From contig CM028329.1 of assembly GCA_016647705.1 (NCBI GenBank), positions 12,673,910 to 12,737,909 on the forward strand: 64,000 bases of DNA. The letters are read 5' to 3'. Below the pieces are notes generated by a model. The model made no database searches and was not told the DNA's origin. It saw nothing but the letters and a program-made list of their open reading frames with translations. How positions within the stretch are numbered: position 1 is the first letter of the stretch; each line of letters starts with the position of its first letter. Made by a program: the position numbers and the translations under genes. Source of the DNA: Eucommia ulmoides (taxonomy: Eukaryota; Streptophyta; Magnoliopsida; Garryales; Eucommiaceae). Of the stretch, positions 54,140 to 63,992 are shown piece by piece.

Positions 54140-55690
54140 TTTTAAAAATGGTTTTATCATTTACCACCCCCTGTTATTTTGTTCTAAATCAGATACCTCA
54201 CTTGTCATTTTATAAATATCAGTCGCCTCCTTTATCATTTTGATCAAAGACCAATTAGTTCCCCTATAGGTAAAAAATTAATAATTTTTTTATTATAATG
54301 ACAATTTTACCCTTAGTTATTTAAAAATATTTCAATAAAACTAAAAATACGTAAAAAAAAAAAAAAAAAAAAAAAATCCTTAATTTTTTTTAATATATTT
54401 TCTTCTTTTATTACTTACACTAACATCACCCTATTACATATTTTTTTTAATTATTTTTAGATCTGGTTTTTTTTTTTTTTTCCCATTTCTACCCACCTTC
54501 TATCTTTCCCCTTTTTTACTCTCTCTCTTTCAACCCTCCATACCCACATCTAGCAAATCTCATACCCACAAGAAATCCCATATCCTCCATAACCAACGTG
54601 TATCTCTCTCTCTCTCACACACACACAGAGCCCATCCATACCTACTTCCCATAAACTAAGAACTTTTGCTAGCTCTCTTATTGTATTATCCTAAGATTCA
54701 AGGAATGCACCAACTATCCATGTGCAACTGTGACCATGTGCCCAGATCTTGCAATTTCCCTTTAAAGCTTTTTCCCATAGAACAGAAGCAAAGCTAGGGC
54801 AATCTAGAATCAATTTTCTAATGTTTCGGCTAGAATGGAATTTTTCAAGGAGATGTTTCTCTTTTGGTTCATCGGATTTAGGTTTCGATACAAGGGATGC
54901 TATTGCTTTGTGGAGCTCGTGGAGCTTTTCATTGAATGATTCCACCTGCACCCCCAAGTTGCTACCTCATCTCTCTTTAAACCCATCGATTACTCTCTCT
55001 CTAAACCCACCACCACATTGGTCGGAAAAACCTCCACCACCTTGGTTTGAAAACTCACTGCACCCCAACTCACTGCCTCCTTCCTTCTCCTCTCTCTTTC
55101 TCTCGATCGGATTTGTGCGCCGGTGCACAGATTCGGTGCCCGTGTCCAAGATAGTTCAACGCAACGACTATCTTCATCATTATTCTGGCGGTATTGATGG
55201 CGGTTGCTGGATTTCCTTTGCTAGAGCAGGGCGGCAGAGAGAGAGAGAGAGAGAGGGAGGAGGAAAGGAGGTGGAGGAAGACAAAAATAAAGGAGGTGTG
55301 GTAGATTTTCCGACGAGATTTTCGGCAATGGGCGGGGAGTTCTGGCGAGGTGGTGGTGCGGAGAGGGGGGAAGAAGAAAATATTGTTTTTATACATTTTG
55401 TTAAAAAAAAAAAAATTAAGAAAATAAAAGGTAAAAAATATAATTTTAAAACAACAAACAACGAAACAAAATACAAAGAATGAGTATTAGTGAATTTTTG
55501 TAAAAATAAATGAATAAAATTTTATTTTTCTGAAAAATAAGAAAAATCTATTTATGTTTTTTTTATAAAAAATAATTAGTCAAAGAGATGACTGATATTT
55601 TTAAACATTTTTAAGTTAAAAAAGGGATTTGTGATTTTATGTAAAATAAATGGGACAAAGAGATGAATGGTATAAACTTTTTTAAAAATA
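54140..55690. mobile_element. Inverted-repeat DNA element carrying unknown coding-like DNA
   Basis: The left side ('ggttttatcatttaccacc', then 'aaatatcagtcgcctcctt') and the reverse complement of the right side ('agtttataccattcatctc', then 'aaatatcagtcatctcttt') are collinear over about 110 bp. The interior contains a (CTCT)n/(GAGA)n tract, a GC-rich block and open frames on both strands. The target duplication is unclear. It ends about 200 bp upstream of the phosphatase start codon. Confidence 0.55.
54691..54957 (-). CDS. Unrecognised 88-codon ORF inside the inverted-repeat element
   Basis: The peptide MGVQVESFNEKLHELHKAIA, then KPKSDEPKEKHLLEKFHS and LILDCPSFASVLWEKALKG, has ordinary composition and an amphipathic helix, unlike the low-complexity shadows nearby. 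I do not recognise the family. The overlapping + strand frame (54749-55483, 244 codons) is longer but turns into Ser/Pro and Gly/Glu-rich runs. It may be a captured exon fragment of a host gene. Confidence 0.35.
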   Translation of the reverse strand: MGVQVESFNEKLHELHKAIASLVSKPKSDEPKEKHLLEKFHSSRNIRKLILDCPSFASVLWEKALKGNCKIWAHGHSCTWIVGAFLES

Positions 55691-55892
55691 GGTTTTTACA
55701 TATAAGAAGCGTTAAAACTACTGCACCCGACTGTACCGGTTCCCAAAACCACGGAAGCAGTTCCCGAACCTGCACACAGGACGACCACGATCGTCGACCA
55801 GTAGTCGTCAAACAACAACCCGGAACTGCATAAGAGGGTGGACCCTTGATCTCTGGAAAGCCTTAGCACGTGGAGCGATACATTTCTCAAAA

Positions 55893-55971
55893 ATGGCAAA
55901 TCCAACTGGCGGTGATTCAAAGAAAGGGCCGATCACTCACGTCATTTTTGACATGGACGGACTTTTACTCG
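55893..55971 (+). CDS. GPP: First coding exon of a HAD-family glycerol-3-phosphatase-like gene (partial)
   Basis: ATG 55893 opens MANPTGGDSKKGPITHVIFD, then MDGLLL, and the codon G| splits at a GTAATA donor (55972). HVIFDMDGLLLD is the HAD motif I (DxD nucleophile and acid) in the form seen in plant DL-glycerol-3-phosphatases (AtGPP1/GPP2), which hydrolyse glycerol-3-phosphate. The next expected text (DTEKFYTEVQE in relatives) is not found before the Tat element T2 starts at 56365, so the element lies in intron 1 and the remaining exons are beyond 64000. The context AAAATGGCA is a good plant start. Whether the gene still produces spliced mRNA cannot be judged. Confidence 0.85.
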
Positions 55972-56364
55972 GTAATAATTGATAATAGATAGATATGTGG
56001 GTTTATTCAAGCGATATTTATCTTAATTATTTCGCATTTCACGAATGAACCCTTGAACGTTCATTACTTCACTAACTCGTTTACGCCCACATTGTTCGTA
56101 GTGAGATATGGTTTATTTTTCCTTTTTAGAACCCAAGTGGTTTAGTGAAGGCTTACTTTGCTCCGTATAATCTTGAGTTTGATTCATAATGAATGGTTGA
56201 AGTTCGTAGTTTTTTGGACTCGGGTTTGGGAAAGAAATGAGCATTAATGTTATCCAAAAGGAAGGGTGAGTGGGCAAATTGATGGGTGTTCATAGAATTC
56301 TGCGTGAATATACCAATCTATATCTATATGTAAAACTTGGAAGTGGAAGACATGAATTGGGGAC

Positions 56365-56947
56365 TGATGTTGCCAACATTTACCCGGTACGTGTTTCACG
56401 GCCTCACGTGCTGGAAACCTCCGCAACTTGCAGTCTGACCTGCAAAACCAGTTAATTCTATAGGGAACACCGGTGTGGTGTCGGTCAAAGAACCTCCGGC
56501 GTGAGAATAATGTCAAATTGCTCTGAGAAGAGAATAATCAATTGACTGTGTATCAGAGTAATATTGAAAGAAATTGTCTTGATACTTTCTTCCTTGTCGT
56601 ATATATAGGCCATACCTCCGGTAACCATTCCCACCACGACTCTCTCCATGTTCCATAATCAACCGTCGTAAATGTAGCCTATGCTTCCATTATGGGAAGT
56701 TGCGTCAATCGTGTTAGTGCATGGGGAGGATTGTAGGTGAGGTAACGGTTACTGTTAACCTACTATCCTTAGATCCAATAATTGGGCCCTCCGTGGAAGG
56801 TTTTGTCCTTCACCGAATAGGCCCAGTGCGTTGCTGAGCTGTGCTTAGCAGGTCAGACGCTTCGTTTTTGGGCTGTTAGGGTAGTGGCCCATTGCTCGCT
56901 ACTGAGTTGCCTCTTTTGGGTTGGGCCCCGTGGGCAGGTTCGACCCA
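56365..56947 (-). mobile_element. 3' LTR of T2
   Basis: The + strand runs from TGATGTTGCC to GGTTCGACCCA. On the minus strand a TATATATA box (complement near 56608) is followed by an R region with 'cagagcaatttgacattatt' (about 56508-56527) and 'caccggtgttcc'. A purine-rich 'gagcagaggaagataaag' (complement of 56950-56967) precedes its start. The left limit is secured by the matching 5' LTR end at 63993; the right limit is inferred. Confidence 0.7.
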
Positions 56948-57145
56948 CTACTTTATCTTCCTCTGCTCCGGCTTGCATGTGAGAATTTTTCCCTCTTCAT
57001 TTGCCCTCCTGACCTTCGCGGTGGTTCCCTGAAGCAAAACGTAAGGTCACCCCGTTCCTGTAAGTTCTCTTATTTTCCTACTTTATTGCTTGATTTCTTT
57101 GCCGCATTGTGTTCTCGTGTTCGCCCTAAGTTCTTGATTCCGTTA

Positions 57146-59775
57146 ATGGCGTCTACTCCGCGCCTTAGCCTGGCCGAGGTCGGTTTCTCATTCACGCCTC
57201 TTTCCAAGAGGACGCTGGCGATCGTGCCTCGCGCATCCACCGATTCCCCAATAAACTGGGGTGACTATGGGGCGAGTGTTTTCCGAGAGGAATGGCTCGG
57301 ATCGTTTCGGGACACATTCGAAATTCCTCCCTCGATCAAAATTAGGGTTCCTTCGGAAAATGAACGCCCTTATTCCTGTAAGGAAGATGAAATATGTTTC
57401 TTTGTTTGGATGTTTGAATATGGTTTTTAGCTTCCCTTCACCCCGCTTCTTCGCAATTTGTTTCATCAACTGGAAATCACCCCAACCCAGTTGGTCCCTA
57501 ATGGATTTCGCCAAATTATGGGCACTCTTGCGCTATCCCGTTTAAACAAAGCACCCTTAACCGTAGAGATGATAAGGAGTGTGTGCTCTCTGACATTCCA
57601 TAATGACTTTGGGAGATTCTATTATTCTGCCACGAAACAGTATACCTTCCTTACTGACCTTCCGCAAGCTGTGAAGAATTGGAAGAATTGCTACGTGTTC
57701 TTCAAAGGGAGTTGGGAATTTTCCTCAGAGGAGGTTGGGCGGACCCCGGTTGTACTGCGACATTTCAATTACCCAAGTAATCTGTTTTTTTTTTCATCTT
57801 CGTGATTTCTGAGCTCCATTGCCTTTGCGAGGCCCTCACCTTTTTTGTAAATTGTGTTGTGCAGGCAGAAGCACCTGTCAAAGGTTCCGTTTGACGCATA
57901 AGGTCATTGGTCAATTGGAGAAGCTCTTGATACCAGAAGACCAATCTGGCCAAGAGCTCGTTTACAAGCCGTTTGTGCCCCAAAAAATGAGGATCGACAA
58001 AGCTCATGTCTCGCAATTGCACAACGTGGCCCTAGGATAGAGGAAGAGAGCGCCCAAGAAGGTTCCACCAGCTATTGCGTCTACCACCTACTGTGGTTCC
58101 TCCCAGATTTGTCTAGCCTCAAGAACCTCGGTTTGCTATCCCTATATCACCGGACTCTGACAATGACTCGCAGCCTCTGCGTATAAAGCGGCGCGGGGTG
58201 GTGTCTGTCCCTGTCCCTAGTTCTCGCGTCCCGGTTCCTACTGAAATTCGCGGGTTGGAATCGGCTACTAGAGCAGTTGGGGTTCCCATAGCCCATACTT
58301 CTGAGGCCACGGCAGTTTGTGCTCAGTCCATTCCATCTGTCCTTGTATCTGGGGCCGGTACCTCTGCAGCCCCAAGCCTGCTAGGGGTTTCTAAGGAGCA
58401 GATGCTTTAATTGCTGAAAGAGGTAGGCCTATCAGTTTTAGATCGTCAACAAATCTTTGAGAATGCCATCCGATTTCTCTATGAGCAGTCCTGTGAAAAA
58501 AGTCGTTCGAGGATTGACAAACATAGCCGAGTGGAGATTTTTCGATCTCTTATCTGCGCGCTTTTTCAGGTAATTTGAATTTGTCTTTGGTAATTCTTTT
58601 GATGTGCTTAGACAAAATTCTGAGTAGGTTCGGGTACCTTGCAGAGTATTCATCTGTCCTCTGCCTTGGCTGGGAGTTTCGACGACGCATCCGAACTGGA
58701 CACTCAGCTCATGCATCAACTGATTGAGTTTAGTCGGTTGGAGGACGATATCCGAATTCGGCTGGAGTTGGCATTGGAGAGGTCTTCAAAAGAATAAACT
58801 GAGACTAATTTGCAAACCGCTCGAGCTTAGTGTGAATTTTTTCAGAGCAGCAATGAGTCTCTACTTGATGAAAACTCCAGGCTCTTAGCTGACATTAAAA
58901 GATTGTCTGTTGAGAACTCCATATTGGGAGAGCAGCTCAACAAGCAGCAGTCTGAGCTTGATCTAAAGAGCAAAAAACTAGATGCCAAGATAGATGCTCT
59001 CCAGCAATCTCCAGCAATCAGAGAAAGGAAAAAACTAGTATCTGACGAATTGAGCTTTGAGAAGGTTAAGAGCTTAGCACTCGAGGTCAAATTAGCAGCC
59101 CTGGAGGCAAGGTCAGCGAAGCAGGCTAAAGCTTTAGTGGATTTGACTGCAATGGCAGAGCAGAAAAAGATTGAGCACGAGAAAGGAGTCAGAGAGCTGT
59201 TGGAACACTTTGACTCGCTTAAAGAAAGCATTTAGCTGGTTGGTTTTCGGTTCTGTCAAGTACAAGTGCAATAGGCACATCCTGAGCTGGATCTCGCCTT
59301 CTTTAACCAATTTATCCCTGAAGACGAGGAGGGTCTTAGCTCTACCTCGGTATAACCACCGAGTTCATAACCCCCAATCGTTGGTGCAACAAAATTGTCC
59401 CTGCCTCCAAGCTCGCCCTCCACTAGTCAAGCTTAGCCAGACATTAACCAAATCAAGCTTGGTTGCGAACAGGCTTAGCCCGCTTTTGATCAAGCTTGCC
59501 CTGCTCTCGAACCAGCTCAACTCGTTTCTGTCTAAGCTCAGTAGGCCGCAGATCCAGTTCAACTCAGCTCCAGTCAAGCCTCTTCCGTTCTCAATTTAGC
59601 ACAACCCGTTGTTGTCCAAGCTCAGCCCGTCCCCGAACCAGTTCAGCTCGGCTCCGATCTGGCTCTGGTCGCTTCTAACCAAGTCGAAACTCTGCCCAAC
59701 AAATTAACTCTGGTCGCTGCTAACACCCATGTTGTACCTCTGCCAGATAGTGGGGACCAATTAGGCGCTGTTTAA
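57146..59775 (+). pseudogene. T2 antisense ORF 1: 'putative gypsy type transposon'-like domain, coiled coil, Q/P/L-rich tail, spliced
   Basis: ATG 57146 starts MASTPRLSLAEVGFSFTPLS. Exon A (57146-57776) contains FREEWLGSFRDTFEIPPSIK, FHQLEITPTQLVPNGFRQIM and VYFFKG-like text, with one in-frame stop (57428). A GT-AG intron (57777-57864) joins exactly in phase to exon B (RSTCQRFRLTHKVIGQLEKL). After a frameshift near 58100 the frame runs to CAG at 58567-58569. A second GT-AG intron (58570-58644) joins in phase to exon C, a long coiled coil (ENSRLLADIKRLSVENSIL, EQLNKQQSELDLKSKKLDAK, EVKLAALEARSAKQAKALVD) and a tail with repeated QAQPVPEPVQL text up to TAA near 59775. Its strand is opposite to gag-protease. 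Such extra antisense ORFs are known in Tat-lineage elements; function unknown. Confidence 0.75.
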
Positions 59776-59981
59776 CTGATCAGCTGTCTTTTCGATTCTC
59801 GTTTCCATCAGTTTTGTAATGATGGTACTTTTGTTATTATGACTAGCTTTAATTGTTTGCCGTATTCAATCTTGGGAATCGTCGTCTTTTTCCTCAATTA
59901 TTGCCACCGTTTCGTATCTAATGTCTTAATGTTCTGGCATTTTGGTTTAGTTTTTTGTCATTTAGTGGACGTTGGTTTGGC

Positions 59982-59990
59982 TATTTAAAG
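59982..59990 (+). promoter_or_regulatory. TATA-like box before T2 antisense ORF 2
   Basis: TATTTAAAG lies 85 bp upstream of ATG 60075, followed by a pyrimidine-rich leader ('ttctttcttcttccttctttt'-like). The spacing fits a separate promoter for the second antisense ORF. Confidence 0.4.
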
Positions 59991-60074
59991 TCGAACCCTC
60001 TCGAGGTTTTTTCACGTTTTCTTCGAGTGTTCTTTCTTCTTCCTTCTTTTATTTTCTTCTATCTCATATTAACC

Positions 60075-60422
60075 ATGGCCTCATCATCATTCGCATCGAA
60101 CATCTTTGATGCCGTTCAGGCCAATAGGAAGAACGAGGTTGAGCTAGGGCAGCTGTTTCGAGAGCTTATGATGATGGCTAAGGTCCTTGACGAAGAACAT
60201 CCACGGCTTCGCGCCCTCGAAGGTGCCTGTGGTGCTTTCGCTTCCCTTGATGTCGCCCATTTTTGCGCGGTGTCTCAAATCCATTAACTTCGTGACTGCC
60301 TGAAGATGGCGGAAAAGGAAAACGATTCGCTGTAGGTCCAAGTTGATCTTCACAAATCCTACAACGACGTGCTGAAGATGAAAAGGGACAGGCTTTGGGA
60401 GAAAAATGAATTCGAGCATTGA
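60075..60422 (+). pseudogene. T2 antisense ORF 2 (short coiled-coil protein)
   Basis: ATG 60075 in a good context (accATGGCC) reads MASSSFASNIFDAVQANRKN, ELGQLFRELMMMAKVLDEEH and GACGAFASLDVAHFCA. After TAA (60285) it continues in the same frame as LRDCLKMAEKENDSL, a TAG, VQVDLHKSYNDVLKMKRDRL and WEKNEFEH, ending TGA. It is heptad-rich, about 115 codons. No family recognised. An equivalent lies at 38763-39215 in T1. Confidence 0.55.
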
Positions 60423-60967
60423 ATCGGTACAAAGAACACAACTTCTACCGTTTAAACTCAGATTCTGAGGGCTTAGGTCTTGTGTCTCTTCCCGGATCTG
60501 CTTCAGCCCTTTCCTTTCTCTATTCTTTGCCCTTTCTTTTTGTGTTTTCATTTCGCAAGAGTGTTTTTGAACAATATGGGCTTATTAGTCGCCAAATAGG
60601 CCCCTACGATGCTCTTGTCATGGCTCCATTAAGTATTGATAGGATTCCTGTGATGTTGAACGTAATGTACCTTTTGATTTCGCGGTAGGAAGTGATAGAT
60701 TCAAGATTTTCTTTCATATTTTCTTGTACTGATGCATTTGTTGTATATGGACAATCGTTGGGCATCGCATGTTGTGTGCTAAATTGTGTATTTAACTTCA
60801 CAAATTTTGCATTTAATTTTCCAAAAGTATCAAAGCTTTGTTTTGAAAAATGGCCGCCGTAGGCCCTCCTCCATAACAAGCTTAAGTAATTAACATGTTA
60901 TGGATTGCTTGAATCCTCGAGATTTATGGTCGAATAAATCTCAGCAGTTTGGTTTTACAAGCTAACT
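60423..60967. other. T2 spacer, nothing recognised
   Basis: AT-rich DNA between the antisense ORF 2 and the minisatellite. Frames on both strands are short and hydrophobic, without motifs. Confidence 0.4.
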
Positions 60968-61640
60968 GATCCAGGCAGTTCGGCTAAATTGAGCTAGGTC
61001 AGCATTAGTTGGGCTGAGTTAGGCAGCTCTGAACTGGGTAGCTCTGGTTCTGAACTGTGCTAGGCAGTTCAGTTTATGAGCAAACTGAGTTAGGCAGTTC
61101 TGTTGAGCTAAGCTAGGCAGCTATGGTTGTGAACTGTGCTTGGCAGTTTAATTTATGATCGAACTGAGCTAGGCAGTTCTGTTGATCTGGGCTAGGCAGC
61201 TTTGATTGTGAATTGTGCTAGGCAGTTCAGTTTGTGATCGAACTGAGCTAGTCGGTTTCGTTGAGCTAAGCTAGGCAACTTTGAGCTGAGCTAGACAACT
61301 CTAGTTGTGAATTATGTTGGCAGTTCAGTTTATGATCAAACTGAGCTAGGCAATTCTAGTGAGCTGGGCTAGGCAGCTTTTGATTGTGAACTGTGCTGGG
61401 CAGTTCAGTTTGTGATCAAATCGAGTTAGGCAGTTTTGTGGAGCTAGGCTAGGTAGCTTTGAGCTGAGCTAGGCAACTCTGGTTGTGAACTGTGCTGGTA
61501 GTACAATTTATGATCGAACTGAGCTAGGCAGTTTTGTTGAGTTGGGTTAGGCAGCTTTGGTTGTGAACTGTACTGGGTAGTTCAGTTTATGATTGAACTG
61601 AGCTAGGTAATCTGTTGAGTTGAGCTAGACAACTTTGATT
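60968..61640. repeat. Minisatellite of 79-98 bp units in T2
   Basis: About eight units of the form 'gaactgagctaggcagtt' ... 'gagctgggctaggcagctt' ... 'gttgtgaactgtgctgggca' ... 'gttcagtttatgatc'. Short units are about 79 bp; long ones (about 98 bp) have an extra 'gagctgagctaggcaact' insert. The 11-bp core 'gagctaggcag' recurs twice or three times per unit. The array is at the position of the variable 3' region where Tat/Ogre elements are known to carry tandem repeats. Confidence 0.92.
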
Positions 61641-61799
61641 TAAGCTTTGTTTATCGCTTCTGATTGTAAAATTGATACTTTTTTGTGAAGTAAATGGTTT
61701 TTATTGCATTTTAGAAAATAGCAAGGAATAATTTTTCTTCCAACTTAAAACGAAAACCACAAAGCAAAAAACAAAAACTCACAAAATAGAGTCTTTAAA

Positions 61800-62336
61800 T
61801 TAAATTAAATGAGCTGGGTTGTGGATTTTCGCTCCACATAGCTCTTGTCTTTGATCTGGGTTGCTGGCTTCACTCTTTCTTGCCTCTATGTTTGTCGTCA
61901 CTGTATGACTCTTTCCCTTCATGGCTATCGCAAAGCACTGTCTGGACGTGACTTGGTCTTCTCTGATTATGGACACTTTGCCATTCTTCACGTACTTGAT
62001 ACATTGATGGAAAGTCGACGCCATAGCTCCCATTGCATGGAGCCAGGGCCGTCTCAAGATAGCATTATTTGGAGACGTTGAGTCCATTACCATGAATTCG
62101 GTAGCTTTGGTTACTCCACCTTCATCTTTATTTGCAGTGATGGATAAAGTGATCTTCCTTTTAGGGGAGCTCAGGTCCTCGTTGAAGCCTATCATTACCG
62201 TTTGGGTGGACCTACTGTCTAAGCTAGGAATGCCCATCTGATTAAGCGTATTAACGAAAATTATGTTGGCTGAACTGCCGGTGTCGATCAAGACTCTTCT
62301 CATTTCAAAACTGGAGATCCAAAGGGTTATCACCAA
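61800..62336 (-). CDS. T2 gypsy aspartic protease
   Basis: An open frame of 178 codons contains MRRVLIDTGSSANIIFVNTL with the active-site DTG, then MVMDSTSPNNAILRRPWLHA and MGAMASTFHQCIKYVKNGKV, the standard Tat-lineage retropepsin layout that matures the gag-pol polyprotein. Its frame is intact, unlike most coding pieces in the window. After it the polymerase expected next is missing. Confidence 0.85.
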   Translation of the reverse strand: MVITLWISSFEMRRVLIDTGSSANIIFVNTLNQMGIPSLDSRSTQTVMIGFNEDLSSPKRKITLSITANKDEGGVTKATEFMVMDSTSPNNAILRRPWLHAMGAMASTFHQCIKYVKNGKVSIIREDQVTSRQCFAIAMKGKSHTVTTNIEARKSEASNPDQRQELCGAKIHNPAHLI

Positions 62337-62467
62337 GGCATCATCGTGAGGGTAAGCTACCCCTTATAATCTTCTTCATTGAAAGTGATCACTGGTCCTG
62401 CATTGCTGATCAGAGCCATTACCTCCCCGTAGCATCGTTCCTCTACTACCTCGCGGACTTTCCTTTT

Positions 62468-63923
62468 TCACTCGCGATTCGTCTTTCCAAGATGAGGACT
62501 AACTGTGTTTATCATATAGATCACCCCACGAGTGTTGCCCGGGTCGTCATTCTTCCTTTCATCGTCTCGGCTCTTTGAACGAACTTCGCTTCTTGGTCTC
62601 TTCTTTTCCCTTGTCTGCTCTTGTAGGTATCCGCGTGGTCGCCCCATGTCAATCAATCGCTTGATTTCCCTTTGAAGCTTCCGACAGTTGTTAGTGTCAT
62701 GTTCGCGATTTTTGTGGAATTCACAATACTTGTCTTTGCTCTTAGTGGACTTCATCGGGAGTTTAAGAGGCCACTGCATAACCTTGGATGACCTGATCTC
62801 ATGAACTATTCTGGAGATAGGCACACATAAGCTTGGGAGGTCTGGCTCCTATTGCACCCCAGCTCTCGTCGTTGAGCTCCTAGGATGCTCTTTCTGCCAA
62901 TCTGAGGTGTTGCTCTTAGCTTTCTGACGACTGGTCTCACCAGCTCTGGAACTGTCCTTCGTTGCTGATCTGCTCTCGCTCGCGTACTTTAACGTCTTCC
63001 AGTTTCATGTATGACTTTTTCTTCTCCATCAGCTCATTCATGGTCTTCGGAGTGTGCTTCGTTAATGAATCCTAGAACCGATTTGACCTCAGGAAGGCGT
63101 TTGTAATAAGGTTTGAATCACAGCCTTTGATGCATGTCAGTTCTTCATTGAAGTGATTCATGTATTGGTGTAAAGATTCGCCCTTTTCCTCCCGCAACGT
63201 TAACAGGTAGTCAACGCCTTTCATCAGCCTTTGGCACGTGATTAATTAGCCAATGAACTGCTTTCCAAAATCCATAAAGGACGAAATAGAGTTGGGTGGC
63301 AGCGAGTGCAACCACTCCAGGGCTGACCCTTTCAAGGTCATTGCAAAAGCCCTACAAAACGCAAAATTTCCCACTCCATAGATCGACATCAGATGTCTAA
63401 ATTGTTGGATGTGGTCCACTAGGTCTGTTTTCCCATCGTACTTCTCAAATTTGGTGGGGTCGAATTTATCGGACAGCGGTGCCTCCAAAATGTCCAAGGT
63501 GAATGGTATCTCAGTTCCCCTTAGCAGCGCGTCTAGCTTGTCAACCTGTAGATCTCTGCCCTTCAGTGCTCTGCATCGTTGGTGGGAGTCTACCGTCACG
63601 TTTCGAGTTAGCGTCCGTCCGCCACCCGGGTGGGTACTCATACCCCTCTGGTCTGTTCATCCTCCCTACGATAGATCCGGGGACTCCGGTGACTCAGCCT
63701 GTTTCCCGAGGCCGTTATTAACAGGAGGGGGGTGCTGAGTGTTCGCAGCAATCTGTTGGGCCATTCTTGTTAGCATCCCTTCCATTGCGGCGATCTTCGC
63801 TGCTAGCGTATCGACCGTCTGCACCTCAGGGTGAGGAACAGTGTGTCCTCCGCCCGAGGCCTCTATATGAGCTTCCGTGTTTGTTGGTGGTGGGATCTCA
63901 CTTCCCTGACTCAAACCAGTCAT
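62468..63923 (-). pseudogene. T2 gypsy gag, in several frames
   Basis: From right: MTGLSQGSEIPPPTNTEAHI with a short helix (TLAAKIAAMEGMLTRMAQQI, 63666-63923). Then RGTEIPFTLDILEAPLSDKF, KFEKYDGKTDLVDHIQQFRH and TLKGSALEWLHSLPPNSISS (63246-63641), the retrotransposon gag core. Next LREEKGESLHQYMNHFNEEL (near 63150-63200), and the C-terminal C-x2-H-x4-H-x4-C knuckle-like KYCEFHKNREHDTNNCRKLQ (62468-62824) with a basic tail. At least two frame breaks divide it. Confidence 0.88.
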
Positions 63924-63973
63924 TCTTGATCGTAAATGCCTTATCTAATCGGTGAACTTCTTTTTGTTTTGTT

Positions 63974-63992
63974 TCCCACAGACAGTGCCAAA
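63974..63992 (-). other. T2 primer-binding site
   Basis: The minus strand reads TTTGGCACTGTCTGTGGGA directly after the 5' LTR end '...CATCA'. It resembles the TTTGGCGCCGTCTGTGGG primer site common in plant Tat elements, with changes in the middle. Confidence 0.7.

Noticed and set aside
55070-55476. Minus-strand frames opposite the GAGA tract
   Set aside because: Ser-Leu repeats directly from the microsatellite.
54749-55483. 244-codon + strand ORF, longest open frame in the window
   Set aside because: Spans a CTCT/GAGA repeat and GC-rich block inside an inverted-repeat element, with Ser/Pro then Gly/Glu/Arg runs. I cannot support it as a gene, though it is mentioned with the element.
58842-59231. 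Minus-strand 129-codon Ser/Leu-rich ORF
   Set aside because: Exact shadow of the coiled-coil segment of T2 antisense ORF 1, which has better composition and frame continuity.
60968-61640. 79-98 bp repeats as a CRISPR or centromere array
   Set aside because: No spacer logic; it lies inside a Tat element at the place where such elements carry tandem repeats, and is short.
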